Assembly (NCBI GenBank): GCA_002317385.1
Contig: DCJH01000007.1
Span: 1-43,593, forward strand
Source of the DNA: Prevotella sp. UBA1705
GTDB lineage: Bacteria > Bacteroidota > Bacteroidia > Bacteroidales > Bacteroidaceae
Direction: 5' to 3'
DNA: 43,593 nt
How positions within the stretch are numbered: position 1 is the first letter of the stretch; each line of letters starts with the position of its first letter. This document shows, piece by piece, positions 39,147-43,593 of the stretch. The position numbers and the translations under genes are program-made. Under the pieces are notes generated by a model. That model was given only the letters and a program-made list of their open reading frames with translations. It was not told the origin of the DNA and made no database searches.

Positions 39147-40985
39147 ATGATTAAACATCTACGTTTTCTAACAACCATGCTGCTGTTAGCAGTGTTTAGT
39201 GGGGCCTGGGCCCAGGATGAAACTCTTGATTTCACGGCTCAGAGTTATACCAATGCTCAAGTTGTGGCCTCTCTCAGTGGTACCGACTGCCAGATTACCT
39301 TCACAGGAGGTGCAACCAAGGCCACTTATTACACCACTGGAACAGCTATACGTATCTATAGCGGTGGAGCATTCACGGTGTCATCCACCACAAAGAGCAT
39401 TTCCAAACTCGTACTGACTTTCTCTGGAACAACAAATGTACCTGGTGCAAGTGGTGCCGCTACTGTTGACACTGGAACATTCGATACTTCCACTATGACT
39501 TGGACCAGCAGTTCTTCAGCTGGTGATGCCAGCGTTACATTTACCCGCGAAGCTGTTTCCGGTCACTGGCGTATGCAGAAAATTGACGTCTACTATGCTA
39601 CTGCCAACGACACCCGCACTCCCACAACGCTGACGTTTGCCAACCCTGATGGCTACAACTATTATTTGGGCGATGGCACACACACGGAGACCAATGTAGC
39701 TACACTCGACCCAGCTGTAGCAGGAGCGACTATCACCTACGCTTCAGACAACGAGACCGTAGCAACCGTGGATGCCAATGGTGTTCTCACGGTGAACGAT
39801 GCTCTGGGTACAGCCAACATCACCGCCTCTTTTGCCGGCGACGACAGCTATATGCCCTCCACGGCCAAGTACACTGTTTCGGTGAACACCCTGTATGCTT
39901 CTATCGCCGAACTCAAGGCTGCTACACCGGCTACCGGCGTGCTGAGGCTGACTGATGCAAAAGTAACCTACGTGAACGGAGTACACCACTATCTGCAGGA
40001 TGCTACAGGAGCTATTGACCTCTATACTTCTGCTGTGAACTATACTGCTGGCCAAACACTCAACGGCACAGCCACGGTATCGAGTGTATTCTATAACAAT
40101 CTGCCCGAAATTACAGCTTTCAATGCCAACTCAGACCTCACCGTGACCGACGGCACCGCCCCCGAGCCCACGGAGATGAGCGTTGCTGATGCCATGATAG
40201 ACGGCAACCTCTGCAAGTATATCAAGATGACCGGTGCAACAGTTACTGGTGGAAACGTGACCGACGGTACCAACTCACTGCAACTTTATGACACCTACAA
40301 GCAGGGACTTAAATTTACGAATGACGGTACCTACGACATCGTGGCTATTCCCATTATTTATAAAACCACTTATGAGCTTGCCGTGATCAGTATGTCCATG
40401 AAGCAGACCATCGGTGCTAACGGTTACTCCACCTTATATTATAGCAACCTTGGCTTCACCGTTCCCGAAGGTGTGACCGCCACAACTTATATGGTTAGCA
40501 ACCAGACGCTGACCGAGAGCGTGAAGCATACAGCCGGCGAGGTGATTCCCGCTGGCGAGGCTGTGGTGCTGCAGGGTGCAGCCGGCGACTACATGTTCCC
40601 CGTTTCTACCGCTGCCGCGACCGCCGATGCCAACAACCAGCTCATGGGAACCGACACCGAGACCGCTCTCACCGCTGATGCCACGAAGTACTTCTACTGG
40701 CTGTCTACCAATGCTGCCGGCGATGCCGGTTCGGTGGGCTTCTACTGGGGTGCTGCGGACGGCGCCGCCTTTACCAACGGAGCCCACAAGGCTTATCTTG
40801 CTTTAAACAAGACTGCAGCCGCCAAGAGCTTCTTCCTTTTCGATGGGACCACAGGCATTAGCCAGATTTCAGCTGGCAATGAACTCGATAGCAACGCTCC
40901 GATTTACAACCTCGCAGGTCAGCGCGTGAGCAAGAACTACCGCGGTGTGGTGATTCAGAACGGCAAAAAACATATCGTTCGCTAA
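39147..40985 (+). CDS. Secreted surface protein with Ig-like and OB-like domains and sorting tail
   Basis: A 612-residue exported protein, signal peptide to about GAWA (residue 22). Residues 25-150 are a beta-sandwich-like region (FTAQSYTNAQVV...FTREAVSGHWRMQKIDVYY). Residues 156-246 form a BIG2-like Ig domain (ATITYASDNETVATVDANG, then LTVNDALGTANITASFAGDD). Residues 250-400 look like an OB-fold-type domain seen in Bacteroidetes surface proteins (LKAATPATGVLRLTDAKVTY). A C-terminal domain contains GYSTLYYSNLGFTVPEGV and ends with YNLAGQRVSKNYRGVVIQNG and KKHIVR, the short Bacteroidales sorting-like tail also seen in the LRR protein. The ligand is unknown. It is followed after 36 bases by a small peptide gene. 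Confidence 0.82.
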   Translation: MIKHLRFLTTMLLLAVFSGAWAQDETLDFTAQSYTNAQVVASLSGTDCQITFTGGATKATYYTTGTAIRIYSGGAFTVSSTTKSISKLVLTFSGTTNVPGASGAATVDTGTFDTSTMTWTSSSSAGDASVTFTREAVSGHWRMQKIDVYYATANDTRTPTTLTFANPDGYNYYLGDGTHTETNVATLDPAVAGATITYASDNETVATVDANGVLTVNDALGTANITASFAGDDSYMPSTAKYTVSVNTLYASIAELKAATPATGVLRLTDAKVTYVNGVHHYLQDATGAIDLYTSAVNYTAGQTLNGTATVSSVFYNNLPEITAFNANSDLTVTDGTAPEPTEMSVADAMIDGNLCKYIKMTGATVTGGNVTDGTNSLQLYDTYKQGLKFTNDGTYDIVAIPIIYKTTYELAVISMSMKQTIGANGYSTLYYSNLGFTVPEGVTATTYMVSNQTLTESVKHTAGEVIPAGEAVVLQGAAGDYMFPVSTAAATADANNQLMGTDTETALTADATKYFYWLSTNAAGDAGSVGFYWGAADGAAFTNGAHKAYLALNKTAAAKSFFLFDGTTGISQISAGNELDSNAPIYNLAGQRVSKNYRGVVIQNGKKHIVR

Positions 40986-41021
40986 GCAATAACATACGTT
41001 TAACCATGAATTTTAGATAAA

Positions 41022-41195
41022 ATGAAGAAGAAAGAATATATCAATCCGAGAATCAAGGTAAAGGAAGTGGCATCGGAAAGCCTGATGATCACCTACTCTA
41101 ACGCGGTTGGCGGTCCTCAATTGGGTAAGCAAACGCAATTTGAGGAGACAGAGGCTCAGCCTGCAAAAGCCCCCAAATCGGTGTGGGACGAATAA
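41022..41195 (+). CDS. Small peptide gene paired with the Ig-domain surface protein
   Basis: A 57-residue product read as MKKKEYINPRIKVKEVASES at the start and ending KSVWDE. It shares MK..Y..P...V..V..ES.M...S and a C-terminal W with acidic residues with the 73-residue product at 38603-38824, but the middles differ. It contains a GG at positions 30-31 (NAVGGPQLG), which loosely recalls double-glycine leader sites. There is no signal peptide. It sits 36 bases after the large gene and 25 bases before an intrinsic terminator, giving the same layout as the first unit. Function unknown. Confidence 0.7.
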   Translation: MKKKEYINPRIKVKEVASESLMITYSNAVGGPQLGKQTQFEETEAQPAKAPKSVWDE

Positions 41196-41219
41196 CCACT
41201 TTTACCTTATTATAATAGG

Positions 41220-41257
41220 AAGCCGCAACAATCCCGCTTTGTTGCGGCTTTCTTTTT
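41220..41257 (+). terminator. Intrinsic terminator of the second surface-protein unit
   Basis: Perfect 11-bp arms AGCCGCAACAA (41221-41231) and TTGTTGCGGCT (41239-41249), a 7-base loop and a following TTCTTTTTG. Confidence 0.92.
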
Positions 41258-41288
41258 GTCCAGACAAAGGCCTCATCTAATCACCACA

Positions 41289-41374
41289 AAAGCATAATTA
41301 TTCCAACTTGATATGCAAATAATCTACAAATCGACACCGATTTGGATAAATATATGTAGTTTTATTTGGATAAA
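41289..41374 (+). promoter_or_regulatory. Candidate ArgR operator region
   Basis: AT-rich stretch ahead of argR. It contains CATAATTATTCC and ATATGCAAATAATC, both loosely like ARG boxes (AT-rich imperfect palindromes), and a direct repeat ATTTGGATAAA at 41340-41350 and 41364-41374, 24 bases apart. The second copy overlaps the -33 element, so a bound repressor there would block transcription. ArgR autoregulation is known in other bacteria; binding here is inferred. Confidence 0.35.
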
Positions 41375-41396
41375 AGAGAATAAAGTTTTAATTTTG
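41365..41396 (+). promoter_or_regulatory. Promoter of the arginine operon
   Basis: TTTG (41365-41368), exactly 20 bases, TAATTTTG (41389-41396). The expected start is near 41403, about 23 bases before the argR ATG. Confidence 0.7.
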
Positions 41397-41425
41397 CAAT
41401 GTAATTAAGAATAAAAATTCAGATT

Positions 41426-41896
41426 ATGAAGATTAAAGACCGAAGACTGGAGGCCATCAAGATGATTATTTCCAGCAAGGAGCTGGGAAGCCAAGAAGAT
41501 GTGCTGGTAGAACTCAAGCGTGAAGGATTCAACCTGACACAGGCCACACTAAGCCGCGACTTCAAGCAGCTGAAAGTAGCCAAGGCCGCCAGCATGAACG
41601 GCCAATATGTCTACGTATTGCCCAACGAGACCATGTATAAGCGGGTGAGAAAACCGCTCTCGGCCACCGAGATGATGCAGAATCCGGGATTCCTGTCCAT
41701 CAATTTCTCGGGCAACATTGGGGTGATTCACACCCGACCGGGATACGCCAGCTCCATAGCCTACAACTTAGACAATAACAACGTGCCCGAGATACTGGGC
41801 ACCATCGCTGGAGACGACACCATCTTCATCGTGCTCAAAGAGGGTGTGAACCGTGATGCCGTTATCCAGGGATTAAGTGACATCGTAGAATTTTAA
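41426..41896 (+). CDS. argR: Arginine repressor ArgR
   Basis: A 156-residue transcription regulator of arginine metabolism. The N-terminal winged helix-turn-helix (1-75) includes the DNA-reading helix in LTQATLSRDFKQLKVAK, the ArgR hallmark (SRD). The C-terminal oligomerisation and arginine-binding core (about 85-156) includes IHTRPGYASSIAYNLDN and GTIAGDDTIFIVLKE, where GDDT is the conserved arginine-contact motif. The length is normal. It is the first gene of the operon with an acetyltransferase (8 bases later) and argG, an arrangement typical of Bacteroidetes arginine clusters. It probably controls its own promoter. Confidence 0.95.
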   Translation: MKIKDRRLEAIKMIISSKELGSQEDVLVELKREGFNLTQATLSRDFKQLKVAKAASMNGQYVYVLPNETMYKRVRKPLSATEMMQNPGFLSINFSGNIGVIHTRPGYASSIAYNLDNNNVPEILGTIAGDDTIFIVLKEGVNRDAVIQGLSDIVEF

Positions 41897-41904
41897 ATGG
41901 AAAA

Positions 41905-42531
41905 ATGGAAGAAGTTAAGGTCATGGTGGCCGACGAGAGTCATATAAAATATGTCGACACCATTCTTACAACGATTGCAGAAGCAGCCAAGGTGCGCGGC
42001 ACGGGTATAGCCAAACGCTCCCCCGAGTATGTGGCCACAAAGATGAGAGAGGCCAAGGCGGTGATTGCCTTGCAAGGAGAGAAGTTTGCAGGATTCAGTT
42101 ATATAGAGACTTGGGGTAACAAAAAATACGTCACCACATCGGGACTTATCGTGCATCCCGACTTCAGGGGCATCGGATTGGCCAAGCGCATCAAGAATAT
42201 GACGTTCACCCTGGCCCGTGTGCGCTGGCCCCACGCCAAGATTTTCTCGCTCACCAGCGGCTCCGCCGTGATGAAGATGAACACCCAACTGGGCTATCAT
42301 CCGGTGACATTCAGCGACCTCACCGACGACGAGGCCTTCTGGCGGGGATGTGAAGGATGCGTGAACAAGGACATCCTGCACCGCACCAACCGCAAGTTCT
42401 GCATCTGCACGGCCATGCTCTTCGACCCCGAAGACCATCTGCCGGCCAAGTTGCCCGCCGAGGTGGTGGAGCGATTCCGCCAGATCGACAGCCTCAACCC
42501 GTCGGATTCCGACGAGGCGGGCGAGCGATAA
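41905..42531 (+). CDS. GNAT-family acetyltransferase of the arginine operon
   Basis: A 208-residue GCN5-related N-acetyltransferase. The acetyl-CoA loop is visible as IVHPDFRGIGLAKRI (82-96, RGIGLA core), preceded by the beta-strand KKYVTTSG. A C-terminal extension (CEGCVNKDILHRTNRKFCIC) carries four cysteines. Its position between argR and argG makes it a good candidate for the N-acetylglutamate synthase step (argA function) that Bacteroidetes lacking a classical ArgA would need; this is inferred from context. It starts 8 bases after the argR stop. The nearby ATG at 41897 is out of frame. Confidence 0.82.
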   Translation: MEEVKVMVADESHIKYVDTILTTIAEAAKVRGTGIAKRSPEYVATKMREAKAVIALQGEKFAGFSYIETWGNKKYVTTSGLIVHPDFRGIGLAKRIKNMTFTLARVRWPHAKIFSLTSGSAVMKMNTQLGYHPVTFSDLTDDEAFWRGCEGCVNKDILHRTNRKFCICTAMLFDPEDHLPAKLPAEVVERFRQIDSLNPSDSDEAGER

Positions 42532-42596
42532 CGCCAATCGCCTCATGCCCACAGGGCACAAACAGAGATAACATCAAAAAATAAAAACAGCCGCCC

Positions 42597-42629
42597 GGCC
42601 CTCCCTCAACAGTGGAGTGACAGGGTGCC
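42597..42629. repeat. Possible decayed palindromic element before argG
   Basis: The stretch GGCCCTCCCTCAACAGTGGA to GTGACAGGGTGCC resembles the GC-rich element of the GH92 genes (CCCTCC...GGAG...AGGG) but with several mismatches. It lies just upstream of the argG start, next to a second, translated copy at 42670-42705. Confidence 0.4.
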
Positions 42630-42642
42630 AAACAAGAGAATT

Positions 42643-43593
42643 ATGGATACAAACAAGATGACAGCAGGAGCCTCCCACTCTGGAGAGGGTGAGGGAAAGG
42701 GCCGGAAAGTGGTGGTTGCCTTCAGCGGCGGACTTGATACATCATATACTGTGATGAAATTGGCACAGGATGGATGGGACGTCTATGCGGCCTGCGCCAA
42801 TACCGGAGGATTCAGCGACGAGCAGCTGAAGACCAATGAGGAGAACGCTTACAAGCTCGGCGCCGTGAAATACGTGACGCTCGACGTGACGCAGGAGTAC
42901 TATGCCAAGAGCCTGAAATACATGATCTTCGGCAATGTGCTGCGCAACAACTGCTACCCCATATCCGTTTCGTCCGAACGAATCTTCCAGGCGATAGCCA
43001 TTGCACGCTATGCCAACGAGATTGGAGCGGCCGCCATCGCCCACGGTTCCACCGGTGCCGGCAACGACCAGATACGTTTCGACATGACCTTCCTCGTGAT
43101 GGCGCCGGGCGTAGAAATCATCACCCTGACCCGCGACCACGCCTTGTCGCGCCAGGAAGAGGTGGATTTCCTGAACAAGAACGGATTCTTCGCCGACTTC
43201 ACCAAGCTGAAATACAGCTACAACGTGGGCATCTGGGGCACCAGCATCTGTGGCGGCGAGCTTCTCGACCCCACCCAGGGACTGCCCGAGGAGGCCTATC
43301 TGAAGCACGTCACAGCCCAGGAAGAGGAGACCGAACTGCGCATCGAGTTCAAGGAAGGCGAGATTACGGCGGTGAACGGCGAGCACTTTGACGACAAGAT
43401 TAAGGCCATCCAGAAAATCGAGGAGATTGGCGCAAGCTACGCCATCGGCCGCGACTGCAACGTGGGCGATACCATCATCGGCATCAAGGGGCGCGTGGGC
43501 TTCGAGGCCGCCGCACCGATGCTTATCATCGAAGCCCATCGACTGTTAGAGAAGTCGACGCTCTCGAAGTGGCAGCAATACTGGAAGGACCAG
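42643..43593 (+). CDS. argG: Argininosuccinate synthase, partial (runs off the window)
   Basis: Joins citrulline and aspartate using ATP, the penultimate step of arginine synthesis. 317 codons are visible and the C-terminus is missing beyond the window edge. The ATP pyrophosphatase loop AFSGGLDTS lies at residues 26-34. Later motifs include NTGGFSDEQ, ISVSSERIFQAIAIARYANE, AHGSTGAGNDQIRFD and GRVGFEAAAPMLII, all characteristic. The start at 42643 gives an N-terminus about 15-18 residues longer than usual (SHSGEGEGKGRK), which coincides with a palindrome-like GC-rich repeat (42670-42705). It follows the acetyltransferase after 111 bases. Confidence 0.95.
   Translation, partial: MDTNKMTAGASHSGEGEGKGRKVVVAFSGGLDTSYTVMKLAQDGWDVYAACANTGGFSDEQLKTNEENAYKLGAVKYVTLDVTQEYYAKSLKYMIFGNVLRNNCYPISVSSERIFQAIAIARYANEIGAAAIAHGSTGAGNDQIRFDMTFLVMAPGVEIITLTRDHALSRQEEVDFLNKNGFFADFTKLKYSYNVGIWGTSICGGELLDPTQGLPEEAYLKHVTAQEEETELRIEFKEGEITAVNGEHFDDKIKAIQKIEEIGASYAIGRDCNVGDTIIGIKGRVGFEAAAPMLIIEAHRLLEKSTLSKWQQYWKDQ
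42670..42705. repeat. Probable in-frame palindromic element in the argG N-terminus
   Basis: GCCTCCCACTCTGGAGAGGG followed by TGAGGGAAAGGGCC, a diverged member of the CCCTCC...GGAGGG family seen in the GH92 genes. It is translated as ASHSGEGEGKG, similar in Ser-Gly-Glu-Gly wording to the GH92 inserts (PSGEGPGG, PGEGSGE). The conserved domain starts directly after it. Confidence 0.55.

Noticed and set aside
1..43593. tRNA, rRNA, CRISPR array, insertion sequence, integrase or attachment site
   Set aside because: I looked for cloverleaf-like blocks, regular direct repeats with spacers, and transposase or recombinase motifs, and saw none.

Overview
The window looks like chromosome of a Bacteroidales bacterium, most likely Prevotella/Segatella-like. 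The evidence is two SusC/SusD-type polysaccharide utilisation loci (PULs), a GH10 xylanase with carbohydrate-binding modules inserted in its catalytic domain (the Prevotella/Bacteroides Xyn10C architecture), and repeated promoters of the Bacteroidetes type. At eight places a TTG is followed, after 20 bases, by TAnnTTTG.

Layout, left to right. 1-627 is intergenic: a promoter at 9-40 fires leftward out of the window, followed by an interspersed repeat and the terminator of the first PUL. 628-9426 (minus) is a compact four-gene xylan PUL: SusC, SusD, IPT-type surface glycan-binding lipoprotein, GH10 endoxylanase. 9778-12657 (minus) is an M16 zinc peptidase. 12727-13909 is a repeat-rich gap with a 108-bp inverted repeat. 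13910-14626 (plus) is a Bax inhibitor-1 family membrane protein, and it shares a strong hairpin terminator with a convergent type-B carboxylesterase (14732-16336, minus). 16546-19464 (plus) is an outer-membrane beta-barrel protein with its own promoter. 19533-23168 (minus) is an unusual fusion of a histidine acid phosphatase and a GH92 alpha-mannosidase.

23800-34921 (minus) is a second PUL, apparently for pectin or a related galacturonate-containing glycan. In transcription order it holds a GH28, SusC, SusD, a second GH28, an unknown secreted protein and a second GH92. It starts from a clear promoter at 34943-34974. No PUL regulator (hybrid two-component, ECF or SusR type) lies in the window.

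34975-36548 is a 1.6-kb gap. It contains a nested 247-bp inverted repeat, a repeat copy shared with three other gaps, and a canonical plus-strand promoter about 600 bases ahead of the next gene. 36549-41195 (plus) carries two parallel units, each made of a secreted surface protein with a short sorting-like C-terminus, a small peptide gene and a terminator. The two small peptides (73 and 57 residues) share an MK..Y..P...V..V..ES.M start and a tryptophan-acidic end. 41426-43593 (plus) is an arginine operon: argR, a GNAT acetyltransferase and argG (cut by the window edge).

The most unusual signals are four. First, a GC-rich palindromic element is inserted in frame in both GH92 genes (in opposite orientations within one of them) and probably at the N-terminus of argG, much like Rickettsia palindromic elements. 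Second, there are the paired surface-protein/small-peptide units. Third, a composite AATCG/GCGAAAAGG repeat occurs in all four long gaps. Fourth, a promoter serves a 600-base untranslated region that may be a structured leader or a non-coding RNA.
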